This document shows, piece by piece, positions 43,377-51,266 of a stretch of 64,000 bases of DNA. Numbering within the stretch: the first letter of the stretch is position 1; every line of letters begins with the position of its first letter. The notes beneath the pieces were generated by a model, which was not told the origin of the DNA, searched no databases, and saw nothing but the letters and a program-made list of their open reading frames with translations. The DNA is from Streptomyces hyaluromycini (GTDB lineage Bacteria > Actinomycetota > Actinomycetes > Streptomycetales > Streptomycetaceae), in NCBI RefSeq assembly GCF_002217755.1, contig NZ_BCFL01000016.1, positions 416,319 through 480,318 of the forward strand, given 5' to 3'. The position numbers and the translations under genes are program-made.

Positions 43377-44207
43377 ATGCCTCGCAATCGCCACCGCTCG
43401 CGCCGCCTCGCCGCCGACCTCGGGCTCCTCGTCGTGGCCGCCGCCTTCGTGCTGCCGCTCGCCTGGGTGCTGCTCTCCGCCGTCGACCCGCACGCCGATC
43501 TCCGGGTGCGGATCCCGGACGGCTTCACCTTCGGGAACTTCGACGCGGTCCTCACCCCCGACATCACCTACACGCCGCTGCTCAACAGCCTGATCCTGTG
43601 CGGGGGCGCCACCGCTCTCACCGTCGGGTGCGCCGCCCTCGCCGCCTACCCGCTCTCCCGCTACCGCTCCCGGCTCAACCGGCCGTTCCTGCTCTCCATC
43701 CTCTTCGCGACGAGCCTGCCCATCACCGCGATCATGGTGCCCGTGTACGCGCTGTTCGTGCGGATCAACCTCATCGACACCATGCAGGGCACGATCCTGT
43801 TCTTCGCCGCCTCCCAACTCCCCTTCGCCATCTGGCTGATGAAGAACTTCATGGACGGCGTACCGAAGGAGCTGGAGGAGGCCGCGTGGACGGACGGCGC
43901 CAACTCCGCCCAGTCGCTGGTGCGGATCGTGCTTCCGCTCATGGGACCCGGTCTCGCCGTCGTCACCGTCTTCGCCTTCGTGATGATGTGGGGCAACTTC
44001 TTCGTCCCGTTCATGCTGCTGCTCTCGCCGGACCAGATGCCCGCCTCGGTCAGCATCAACGACTTCTTCGGCAACCGCGGCACCGTCGCGTACGGCCAGC
44101 TCGCCGCCTTCTCCGTCATCTACTCGACGCCGGTGATCCTGCTGTACGTCCTGGTCGCGCGGCGGCTGGGCGGCGGATTCGCGCTGGGCGGCGCCGTCAA
44201 GGGATGA
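43377..44207 (+). CDS. ABC sugar-transporter permease (MalG type)
   Basis: 276 residues from the ATG at 43377. GGAGG overlaps the end of the preceding gene, and an in-frame GTG at 43365 is possible. TM segments include LGLLVVAAAFVLPLAWVLLS and TALTVGCAALAAYPLSRYR; PFAIWLMKNFMDGVPKELEEAAWTDGANSAQSLVRIVLP contains the EAA loop, and a C-terminal GYGQLAAFSVI-like region (VAYGQLAAFSVIYSTPV) follows. Second permease of the sugar importer; last gene of that operon. Confidence 0.93.
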   Translation: MPRNRHRSRRLAADLGLLVVAAAFVLPLAWVLLSAVDPHADLRVRIPDGFTFGNFDAVLTPDITYTPLLNSLILCGGATALTVGCAALAAYPLSRYRSRLNRPFLLSILFATSLPITAIMVPVYALFVRINLIDTMQGTILFFAASQLPFAIWLMKNFMDGVPKELEEAAWTDGANSAQSLVRIVLPLMGPGLAVVTVFAFVMMWGNFFVPFMLLLSPDQMPASVSINDFFGNRGTVAYGQLAAFSVIYSTPVILLYVLVARRLGGGFALGGAVKG

Positions 44208-44217
44208 ACAGGTCACA

Positions 44218-44247
44218 CGTACAAGGGAAACCGTACGTTCGTACAAT
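44218..44247 (+). promoter_or_regulatory. Promoter with three CGTAC half-sites
   Basis: CGTAC occurs at 44218, 44232 and 44240, the last overlapping the -10-like TACAAT (44242-44247), 30 bp before the HTH gene. Suggests an autoregulatory operator. Confidence 0.4.
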
Positions 44248-44277
44248 CCGTGTTCCTGGCCGAACGGACCGTAGTCA

Positions 44278-45018
44278 ATGTCCTTGACCGCCCCTACCTT
44301 GTCGGCTGTGCGCCGACCCCCAGCTCTGCCGAACCAGCCAGGTCCCCCCTTCAACGCCCCTGTCGCCCGCAGACTCCGTGCCGCTCTCGGCATGGGTCCC
44401 GAACACGTGGCCCACGATCTGCGGGCCTCGTACGGGCTGCCGTACGCCACGCCCGATCTCGTCCTCGCCTGGGAGCGCGGCGCGGTGATCCCCAGCAGTC
44501 CCGAACTCACCGCGCTGGCGGGCGTGTTGTGGTGCGCCCCGGGCGAACTGATCGGCCGGCCGCGGACTCTGCGCGAGCACCGGATCGCGCGCGGGCTGGC
44601 TCCGGAGGACGTGGCGCTGGCGGTCGGCCTCGACCTTCTCGGGTACCTCGCGATGGAGGAGGACGAGGAGTGGCAGGGCACGGAACGGCAGTCCGCCGCC
44701 CTGGCCGAGGCCCTCCGGCTGTCCCTGCCGGACTTCGTCACCGTCACCGGCAAGGAGGAAAGACTGGCGGAGCTGCTGCGGGGCGCGGTCACCACCCGCT
44801 GGCAGGCCTACGTCCGCCAGGTGGGCAAGGTCGTCCCCCTGGACAAGCACCTGATCGAGGACACGCTGCGCGATCTGCACGAGAGCTACCAGGGCCAGAT
44901 GACGGCAACCCTGGCCTGGGGCAACATCCCGACAGCCGAGTCGGCCGAGGACAGGGGAAAGGACTTCCTGACGGGGATCGTCACCCTTTTCTGGGAGCGG
45001 ATGGACAGCGCCCCGTAA
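44278..45018 (+). CDS. XRE-like HTH DNA-binding protein
   Basis: 246 residues. Two HTH-like segments: ARRLRAALGMGPEHVAHDLRASYGLPYATPDLVLAWERG and REHRIARGLAPEDVALAVGLDLLGYLAMEEDEEW. Then a helical C-terminal region (RLSLPDFVTVTGKEERLAELL). This is a conserved Streptomyces DNA-binding family. The ATG at 44278 lacks a strong ribosome site; a GTG 30 bp downstream is an alternative. The C-terminal residues MDSAP and the stop codon come from a dispersed hairpin repeat (45007-45060), so the 3' end has been shaped by repeat insertion or erosion. Confidence 0.8.
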   Translation: MSLTAPTLSAVRRPPALPNQPGPPFNAPVARRLRAALGMGPEHVAHDLRASYGLPYATPDLVLAWERGAVIPSSPELTALAGVLWCAPGELIGRPRTLREHRIARGLAPEDVALAVGLDLLGYLAMEEDEEWQGTERQSAALAEALRLSLPDFVTVTGKEERLAELLRGAVTTRWQAYVRQVGKVVPLDKHLIEDTLRDLHESYQGQMTATLAWGNIPTAESAEDRGKDFLTGIVTLFWERMDSAP

Positions 45019-45060
45019 GGGGCGCGGGGAACTGCGCGCTCAACCCCCACCGGCCCGCAG
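45007..45060 (+). repeat. Dispersed Streptomyces intergenic hairpin repeat (copy 2)
   Basis: AGCGCCCCGTAAGGGGCGCG, GGAACTGCGCGCTC and a CCCCCACCGGCCCGCAG tail, same modular order as copy 1 at 17974. The stem is GCGCCCC (45008-45014) with GGGGCGC (45019-45025). The TAA in the loop is the stop codon of the preceding gene. Confidence 0.75.
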
Positions 45061-45082
45061 CTCCCCACCACCGAACCGCCCC

Positions 45083-46108
45083 TTAAAACACCGACTCCGC
45101 CTCGTCCATACGATCCTTCGGCACCGTCTTCAACTCGGTCACCGCCTCCGCGAGCGGCACCATCTGGATGTCCGTCCCCCGCAGCGCCGTCATCTTCCCG
45201 AAGTCGCCCCGGTGCGCCGCCTCCACCGCATGCCACCCGAACCGCGTCGCGAGGACGCGGTCGTAGGCCGTCGGCGTACCGCCCCGCTGCACGTGCCCGA
45301 GGATGACCGGCTTGGCCTCCTTGCCGAGCCGCCGCTCCAGTTCGTACGCCAGGGCCGTGCCGATGCCCTGGAAGCGCTCGTGGCCGTACAGGTCGATCTC
45401 GCCCTTGCCGTAGTCCATCGTGCCCTCGGCGGGGTGCGCGCCCTCCGCCACGCAGACCACGGCGAACTTCTTGCCGCGGGCGAAGCGCTCCTCGACCATC
45501 TTGACCAGGTGGGCGGGGTCGAAGGGCCGCTCGGGGAGGCAGATGCCGTGGGCGCCGGCCGCCATCCCGGATTCCAGGGCGATCCAGCCGGCGTGCCGGC
45601 CCATCACCTCGACGACCATCACCCGCTGGTGGGACTCGGCGGTGGTCTTCAGGCGGTCCATCGCCTCCGTGGCGACGCCCACCGCCGTGTCGAAACCGAA
45701 GGTGCGGTCGGTGGACGAGATGTCGTTGTCGATGGTCTTCGGGACGCCGACGACGGGCAGGCCGGCGTCGGACAGCATGCGGGCCGCGGTCAGCGTGCCC
45801 TCGCCGCCGATCGGGATCAGCACGTCGATGCCGAACTCCTCCGCCATGTCGGTGGCCCGCTCACAGGCCTCGCGCAGACGGTCCCGCTCCAGTCGCGACG
45901 AGCCCAGGATCGTGCCACCGCGGGCCAGGATGCCGCCGACCGCGTCCAGGTCGAGGGGGACGTAGTGGCCTTCGAGCAGACCCCGGAAGCCGTCCTCGAA
46001 ACCGATGACCTCGTCGTCGTACTGTGCGACAGCCCGATGCACCACCGATCGGATGACGGCGTTCAGGCCGGGGCAGTCGCCGCCTGCGGTGAGAACTCCG
46101 ATGCGCAT
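45083..46108 (-). CDS. pfkA: ATP-dependent 6-phosphofructokinase
   Basis: 341 residues, usual for actinobacterial PFK. Motifs: GVLTAGGDCPGLNAVIRSVV (ATP site), LIPIGGEGTLTAARML, catalytic VPKTIDNDISSTDRTFGFDTA, and VMVVEVMGRHAGWIALESG (fructose-6-phosphate). GGEGT has Gly at the position equal to E. coli G104, which favours ATP over pyrophosphate, while PKTIDND has Lys where E. coli has G124. This is the mixed G/K pattern of group III actinobacterial PFKs, which use ATP. CAGGAG lies upstream of the ATG. Divergent from pta across 201 bp; commits carbon to glycolysis. Confidence 0.96.
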   Translation of the reverse strand: MRIGVLTAGGDCPGLNAVIRSVVHRAVAQYDDEVIGFEDGFRGLLEGHYVPLDLDAVGGILARGGTILGSSRLERDRLREACERATDMAEEFGIDVLIPIGGEGTLTAARMLSDAGLPVVGVPKTIDNDISSTDRTFGFDTAVGVATEAMDRLKTTAESHQRVMVVEVMGRHAGWIALESGMAAGAHGICLPERPFDPAHLVKMVEERFARGKKFAVVCVAEGAHPAEGTMDYGKGEIDLYGHERFQGIGTALAYELERRLGKEAKPVILGHVQRGGTPTAYDRVLATRFGWHAVEAAHRGDFGKMTALRGTDIQMVPLAEAVTELKTVPKDRMDEAESVF

Positions 46109-46261
46109 GGTGGTGTGTCTCCTGCTCGCTGTCGTTACCGATGAGCCGATCCGATTGTTTCATGCCGCGCGGGCGGGTGAAGTCCTGACGGGCGCCTTAT
46201 CCGGCGCCGGGGGTATTGTCAAGAGGGTTCCGCTCACCCCGGTGGGCGATTTTTGTGCGGC

Positions 46262-46299
46262 TATACAGAGACCTGTACGCAGAGACCTATACAGAGACG
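46262..46299 (+). repeat. Three imperfect iterons in the pta leader
   Basis: TATACAGAGACC, TGTACGCAGAGACC and TATACAGAGACG follow one another with a 12-14 bp period, ending 10 bp before the pta start. Probable protein-binding site or mRNA leader element. Confidence 0.5.
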
Positions 46300-46309
46300 G
46301 AGTGCACAC

Positions 46310-48424
46310 GTGACGCGCAGCGTGTACGTGACCGGGATCGACCGCGGCGACGGCCGCCAGGTCGTCGAGCTGGGCATGATGGAGCTGCTGACCCGGCAGG
46401 TCGACCGGGTCGGTGTCTTCCGCCCTCTCGTCCATGACGGTCCCGACCGCCTGTTCGAACTGCTGCGTGCCCGGTACCGCCTCTCCCAGGACCCGGCGAC
46501 CGTCTACGGCATGGACTACCACGAGGCCTCCGCCCTCCAGGCCGAGCGCGGCGCCGACGAGCTGGTCTCCACCCTCGTCGACCGCTTCCACCTGGTCGCC
46601 CGCGACTACGACGTCGTTCTCGTGCTCGGCACCGACTTCGCCGACACCCAGTTCCCGGACGAGCTGTCCCTCAACGCCCGGCTCGCCAACGAGTTCGGTG
46701 CCTCGGTGATCCCGGTGGTCGGCGGCCGCGACCAGAGCGCGGAGTCGGTGCTGGCGGAGACCCGGAACGCGTTCCGGGCGTACGACGGTCTGGGCTGTGA
46801 CGTGCTGGCGATGATCGCCAACCGGGTCGCCCGCGAGGACCGCGACGCGATAGCCGAGCGGATCGACGGGCGGCTGCCGGTGCCGGTGTACGTGCTGCCG
46901 GACGAGCCCGCGCTGTCCGCTCCGACGGTCGCGCAGATCGCCCACGCGCTCGGTGCGAAGGTGCTGCTGGGCGACGACTCGGGGCTGGCCCGGGACACCC
47001 TGGACTTCGTGTTCGGCGGCGCGATGCTGCCGAACTTCCTGCCCGCCCTGACCCCGGGCTGTCTGGTGGTGACGCCCGGCGACCGCGCCGACCTGGTCGT
47101 CGGCTCGCTGGCCGCGCACAGCGCCGGCACCCCGCCGATAGCCGGCGTGCTGCTCACCCTGAACGAGCGGCCCACCGACGAGATCCTCACCCTCGCCGCC
47201 CGGCTCGCCCCCGGCACCCCGGTGATATCCGTGCCCGGCAACAGCTTCCCCACCGCCGCCCAGCTGTTCTCCCTGGAGGGCAAACTGAACGCGGCCACCC
47301 CGCGCAAGGCGGAGACCGCGCTCGGCCTGTTCGAGCGGTACGTCGACACCGCCGGCCTCAACAAGCGGGTCTCGGCGCCGAGCACCGGCCGGCTCACCCC
47401 GATGATGTTCGAGCACAAGCTCCTGGAGCAGGCGCGTTCCGACAAGCGCCGGGTCGTGCTGCCGGAGGGCACCGAGGCCCGGGTGCTGCATGCGGCGGAG
47501 GTGCTGCTGCGCCGGGGGGTATGTGACATAACACTGCTCGGGCCCGTCGACCAGATCCGCAAGAAGGCCGCCGACCTCGGCATCGACCTCGGCGACGCCC
47601 AGCTGATCGACCCGGCCACCTCGGAACTGCGCGACGCCTTCGCCGAGCAGTACGCCCTGCTGCGCGCCCACAAGGGCGTGACCGTGGAGCTGGCGTACGA
47701 CGTGGTCGCCGACGTCAACTACTTCGGCACCCTGATGGTGCAGGAGGGCCTGGCGGACGGCATGGTCTCCGGGTCCGTGCACTCGACGGCGGCGACGATC
47801 CGGCCGGCCTTCGAGATCATCAAGACCAAGCCGGGGTCGTCGATCGTCTCGTCCGTCTTCTTCATGTGCCTCGCCGACAAGGTGCTGGTCTACGGCGACT
47901 GCGCGGTGAACCCGGACCCGAACGCCGAGCAGCTCGCCGACATCGCCGTCCAGGCGGCGGGTACGGCCGCCCGGTTCGGGGTGGAGCCGCGGATCGCGAT
48001 GCTGTCGTACTCCACGGGTACGTCGGGTTCGGGGGCGGACGTGGACAAGGTGCGGGAGGCGACCGAGCTGGCGCGCTCCCGGCGGCCCGATCTGAAGATC
48101 GAGGGGCCGATCCAGTACGACGCGGCGGTGGAACCGTCCGTGGCCGCCACCAAGCTGCCGGGCTCCGAGGTCGCCGGGCAGGCCAGCGTGCTGATCTTCC
48201 CGGACCTCAACACCGGCAACAACACCTACAAGGCCGTGCAGCGGTCGGCCGGCGCGATCGCGGTCGGGCCGGTGCTCCAGGGGCTGCGCAAGCCCGTCAA
48301 CGACCTGTCCCGGGGCGCCCTCGTCCAGGACATCGTCAACACCGTCGCCATCACGGCGATCCAGGCCCAGCACCCGGCCGAGTCCCCGGCCGCGTCCCCG
48401 AGCGAGAAGGCAACCGCCCAGTGA
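46310..48424 (+). CDS. pta: Phosphate acetyltransferase (long form)
   Basis: 704 residues. The GTG at 46310 has GACGGAG 7 nt upstream; the frame extends further but without a ribosome site. Residues 1-200 form a BioD-like P-loop-related domain (SVYVTGIDRGDGRQVVELGMM), 215-330 the DRTGG domain (AHALGAKVLLGDDSGLARDT, then VTPGDRADLVVGSLAAHSAG), and 375-704 the catalytic PTA_PTB domain (MFEHKLLEQARSDKRRVVLPEGTEARVL, DGMVSGSVHSTAATIRPAFE, KLPGSEVAGQASVLIFPDLN). Converts acetyl-CoA and phosphate to acetyl phosphate. The stop overlaps the ackA start (GTGA). Confidence 0.96.
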   Translation: MTRSVYVTGIDRGDGRQVVELGMMELLTRQVDRVGVFRPLVHDGPDRLFELLRARYRLSQDPATVYGMDYHEASALQAERGADELVSTLVDRFHLVARDYDVVLVLGTDFADTQFPDELSLNARLANEFGASVIPVVGGRDQSAESVLAETRNAFRAYDGLGCDVLAMIANRVAREDRDAIAERIDGRLPVPVYVLPDEPALSAPTVAQIAHALGAKVLLGDDSGLARDTLDFVFGGAMLPNFLPALTPGCLVVTPGDRADLVVGSLAAHSAGTPPIAGVLLTLNERPTDEILTLAARLAPGTPVISVPGNSFPTAAQLFSLEGKLNAATPRKAETALGLFERYVDTAGLNKRVSAPSTGRLTPMMFEHKLLEQARSDKRRVVLPEGTEARVLHAAEVLLRRGVCDITLLGPVDQIRKKAADLGIDLGDAQLIDPATSELRDAFAEQYALLRAHKGVTVELAYDVVADVNYFGTLMVQEGLADGMVSGSVHSTAATIRPAFEIIKTKPGSSIVSSVFFMCLADKVLVYGDCAVNPDPNAEQLADIAVQAAGTAARFGVEPRIAMLSYSTGTSGSGADVDKVREATELARSRRPDLKIEGPIQYDAAVEPSVAATKLPGSEVAGQASVLIFPDLNTGNNTYKAVQRSAGAIAVGPVLQGLRKPVNDLSRGALVQDIVNTVAITAIQAQHPAESPAASPSEKATAQ

Positions 48425-49656
48425 GCCACCGTCCGACCCGTGTCCTCGTCCTCAACTCCGGCTCCTCGTCGGTGAAGTACCAGCTGCTGGACATGCGGGA
48501 CAGCAGCCGGCTGGCGGTGGGGCTGGTCGAGCGGATCGGCGAGCAGACCTCACGGCTGAAGCACACCTGCCTCGGCAGCGGTGACACCCGCGAGGCCGTC
48601 GGGCCGATCGCCGACCACGACGCCGCGCTGAAGGCCGTGGCGGAGGAGCTGGGGAGGGACGGGCTCGGGCTGGACTCGCCGGAGCTGGCCGCGATCGGGC
48701 ACCGGGTGGTGCACGGCGGGATGTTCTTCACCGAGCCGACGGTGATCGACGACGCGGTGCTCGCCGAGATCGAGCGGCTGATCCCGGTCGCCCCGCTGCA
48801 CAACCCGGCCAACCTGACCGGGATCCGCACCGCGCAGGCGCTGCGCCCGGACCTGCCGCAGGTCGCCGTCTTCGACACGGCGTTCCACACGACCATGCCG
48901 GAGTCCGCGGCGCGTTACGCGATCGACCCGAGGATCGCCGACCGGTACCGGATCCGCCGCTACGGCTTCCACGGCACCTCGCACGCGTACGTGTCCCGGG
49001 CGACCGCGAGGCTGCTGGGAAAGACACCGGAAGAGGTGAACGTCATCGTGCTGCACCTCGGCAACGGGGCGTCGGCGTCGGCCGTCCAGGGCGGCCGGTG
49101 CGTGGACACCTCCATGGGCCTGACGCCTTTGGAGGGGCTGGTGATGGGCACCCGTTCCGGTGATCTGGACCCGGCCGTCATTTTCCATTTGGCCCGGGTT
49201 GGCGAAATGTCCATGGATGAGATCGACACTCTTCTCAACAAGAGGAGTGGTTTGTTCGGTCTGTGCGGTGACAACGACATGCGGGAGATCAGGCGCCGGA
49301 TCGACGAGGGCGACGAAGAGGCAGAGCTCGCCTTCGACATCTACATTCACCGCCTGAAGAAGTACATCGGCGCGTACTGCGCCGTCCTCGGCCGGGTCGA
49401 CGCGGTGGCCTTCACCGCAGGCGTCGGCGAGAACGCGGCCCCGGTGCGGGAGGCGGCCGTGGCGGGCCTGGAGGGACTGGGGCTCGCGGTCGACCCGGGG
49501 CTGAACGCCGTACGAGGGGACGAGCCGCGGCTGATATCGCCGGCCGGTGCGCGCGTCGCCGTCGCGGTGGTGCCGACGGACGAGGAACTGGAGATCGCGA
49601 CCCAGACGTACGCGCTCGTCGGCACCGGATCGGCACCGGTCGGAAATAACAGCTGA
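48421..49656 (+). CDS. ackA: Acetate kinase
   Basis: 411 residues. GTG 48421 overlaps the pta stop. Motifs: VLVLNSGSSSVKYQLLD (N-terminal acidic/phosphate site), IGHRVVHGG (Arg), VAVFDTAFHTTMPESAARYA (catalytic Asp), RRYGFHGTSHAYVS (His), VIVLHLGNGASASAV and FTAGVGENAAPVRE (ADP site). Converts acetyl phosphate and ADP to acetate and ATP. Forms an operon with pta; with pfkA and pyk it makes a glycolysis-overflow block. Confidence 0.96.
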   Translation: MSHRPTRVLVLNSGSSSVKYQLLDMRDSSRLAVGLVERIGEQTSRLKHTCLGSGDTREAVGPIADHDAALKAVAEELGRDGLGLDSPELAAIGHRVVHGGMFFTEPTVIDDAVLAEIERLIPVAPLHNPANLTGIRTAQALRPDLPQVAVFDTAFHTTMPESAARYAIDPRIADRYRIRRYGFHGTSHAYVSRATARLLGKTPEEVNVIVLHLGNGASASAVQGGRCVDTSMGLTPLEGLVMGTRSGDLDPAVIFHLARVGEMSMDEIDTLLNKRSGLFGLCGDNDMREIRRRIDEGDEEAELAFDIYIHRLKKYIGAYCAVLGRVDAVAFTAGVGENAAPVREAAVAGLEGLGLAVDPGLNAVRGDEPRLISPAGARVAVAVVPTDEELEIATQTYALVGTGSAPVGNNS

Positions 49657-49688
49657 GCACATTAGCGCCCATTTGTATCTTCCACCAG

Positions 49689-49702
49689 ACGGAATATTCC
49701 GT
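49689..49702 (+). promoter_or_regulatory. ACGGAATATTCCGT palindrome upstream of pyk
   Basis: A perfect 14-bp palindrome centred about 25 bp before the TAGGAT -10 (49718-49723), overlapping the likely -35. The -10 is followed by exactly 6 nt and the pyk ATG, so pyk is probably leaderless and controlled by a regulator at this site. Confidence 0.6.
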
Positions 49703-49729
49703 AGCGAAACAAACCGATAGGATCGCCCC

Positions 49730-51160
49730 ATGCGCCGTTCGAAAATCGTCTGTACTCTCGGCCCCGCGGTCGACACCCACGAGATGCTCGTCGCCATGAT
49801 CGAGGCCGGCATGAACGTGGCCCGTTTCAACTTCAGCCACGGCTCGCACGCCGAGCACCAGGGGCGGTACGACCGCGTCCGGGCCGCCGCCAAGGAGACC
49901 GGCCGTGCCATCGGCGTCCTCGCCGACCTGCAGGGCCCGAAGATCCGTCTGGAGACCTTCGCCGAGGGACCGGTGGAGCTGGAGCGCGGTGACGAGTTCG
50001 TCATCACGACCGAGGACGTCCCGGGCGACAAGACCATCTGCGGTACGACCTACAAGGGCCTGCCGGGCGACGTCTCGCGCGGCGACCAGATCCTCATCAA
50101 CGACGGCAACGTCGAGCTGAAGGTCCTGGACGTCGAGGGCGCTCGGGTGAAGACGATCGTCATCGAGGGCGGTGTCGTCTCCGACCACAAGGGCATCAAC
50201 CTGCCCGGCACGGCCGTCAACGTGCCCGCGCTGAGCGACAAGGACATCGAGGACCTCCGGTTCGCGCTGCGCATGGGCTGCGACCTGGTCGCGCTGTCCT
50301 TCGTCCGGGACGCCAAGGACGTCAACGACGTCCACCGGATCATGGACGAGGAGGGCCGCCGGGTCCCCGTCATCGCCAAGGTGGAGAAGCCGCAGGCGGT
50401 GGAGAACATGGAGGACGTCGTGATGGCGTTCGACGGTGTGATGGTCGCGCGTGGCGACCTCGCCGTCGAGTACCCGCTGGAGCGGGTCCCCATGGTGCAG
50501 AAGCGCCTGATCGAGCTGTGCCGGCGCAACGCCAAGCCGGTGATCGTGGCGACCCAGATGATGGAGTCGATGATCACCAACTCCCGTCCGACCCGCGCCG
50601 AGGCCTCCGACGTGGCCAACGCGATCCTGGACGGCGCGGACGCGGTGATGCTCTCGGCGGAGTCCTCCGTCGGCGCGTACCCGGTGGAGACCGTGAAGAC
50701 GATGTCGAAGATCGTCAAGGCGGCCGAGCAGGAGCTGCTCAGCAAGGGTCTGCAGCCGCTCGTCCCGGGCAAGAAGCCGCGCACCCAGGGCGGTTCGGTG
50801 GCCCGTGCCGCATGCGAGATCGCCGACTTCCTCGGCGGCCGCGGCCTGGTGGCCTTCACCCAGTCCGGCGACACCGCCCGCCGGCTGTCGCGCTACCGCG
50901 CACAGCAGCCGATCATCGCCTTCACCACCGACGAGAACACCCGCAACCAGCTCACCCTCAGCTGGGGCGTGGAGTCGCACGTGGTGCCGTTCGTGAACAG
51001 CACGGACGAGATGGTCGACATGGTCGACCAGGAGATCGCCAAGATCAACCGCTTCAACCCGGGCGACACCGTCATCATCACGGCCGGTTCGCCCCCCGGC
51101 GTCTCCGGCACCACCAACATGCTCCGCGTCCACCACATCGGCGACACCGGCAGCAAGTGA
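49730..51160 (+). CDS. pyk: Pyruvate kinase
   Basis: 476 residues. MRRSKIVCTLGPAVDTHEML, MNVARFNFSHGSHAEH, DLQGPKIRLETF, the catalytic VIAKVEKPQAVENMEDVV with Lys, MVARGDLAVEYPLERVPMVQ and ATQMMESMITNSRPTRAEASDVANAILDGADAVML are the class signatures. The C-terminal allosteric domain is complete (VAFTQSGDTARRLSRYRAQQP). No Shine-Dalgarno is present, and the promoter is of leaderless form. Converts phosphoenolpyruvate and ADP to pyruvate and ATP. Separate from ackA by 73 bp with its own promoter. Confidence 0.97.
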   Translation: MRRSKIVCTLGPAVDTHEMLVAMIEAGMNVARFNFSHGSHAEHQGRYDRVRAAAKETGRAIGVLADLQGPKIRLETFAEGPVELERGDEFVITTEDVPGDKTICGTTYKGLPGDVSRGDQILINDGNVELKVLDVEGARVKTIVIEGGVVSDHKGINLPGTAVNVPALSDKDIEDLRFALRMGCDLVALSFVRDAKDVNDVHRIMDEEGRRVPVIAKVEKPQAVENMEDVVMAFDGVMVARGDLAVEYPLERVPMVQKRLIELCRRNAKPVIVATQMMESMITNSRPTRAEASDVANAILDGADAVMLSAESSVGAYPVETVKTMSKIVKAAEQELLSKGLQPLVPGKKPRTQGGSVARAACEIADFLGGRGLVAFTQSGDTARRLSRYRAQQPIIAFTTDENTRNQLTLSWGVESHVVPFVNSTDEMVDMVDQEIAKINRFNPGDTVIITAGSPPGVSGTTNMLRVHHIGDTGSK

Positions 51161-51191
51161 CGCACCGGTAGCGGGTCTTGAACGCAGGACA

Positions 51192-51233
51192 CGACTGTGC
51201 CCCGCCGAGTCGGTACTCGGCGGGGCACAGTCG
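51192..51233. terminator. Bidirectional terminator between pyk and the Ser-rich gene
   Basis: A 19-bp perfect stem, CGACTGTGCCCCGCCGAGT (51192-51210) with its complement at 51215-51233, and a CGGT tetraloop. It serves the convergent genes on both strands. Confidence 0.92.
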
Positions 51234-51266
51234 CTTTGCGGCTCCCGGACGGGTCTGTGGCGGCGG

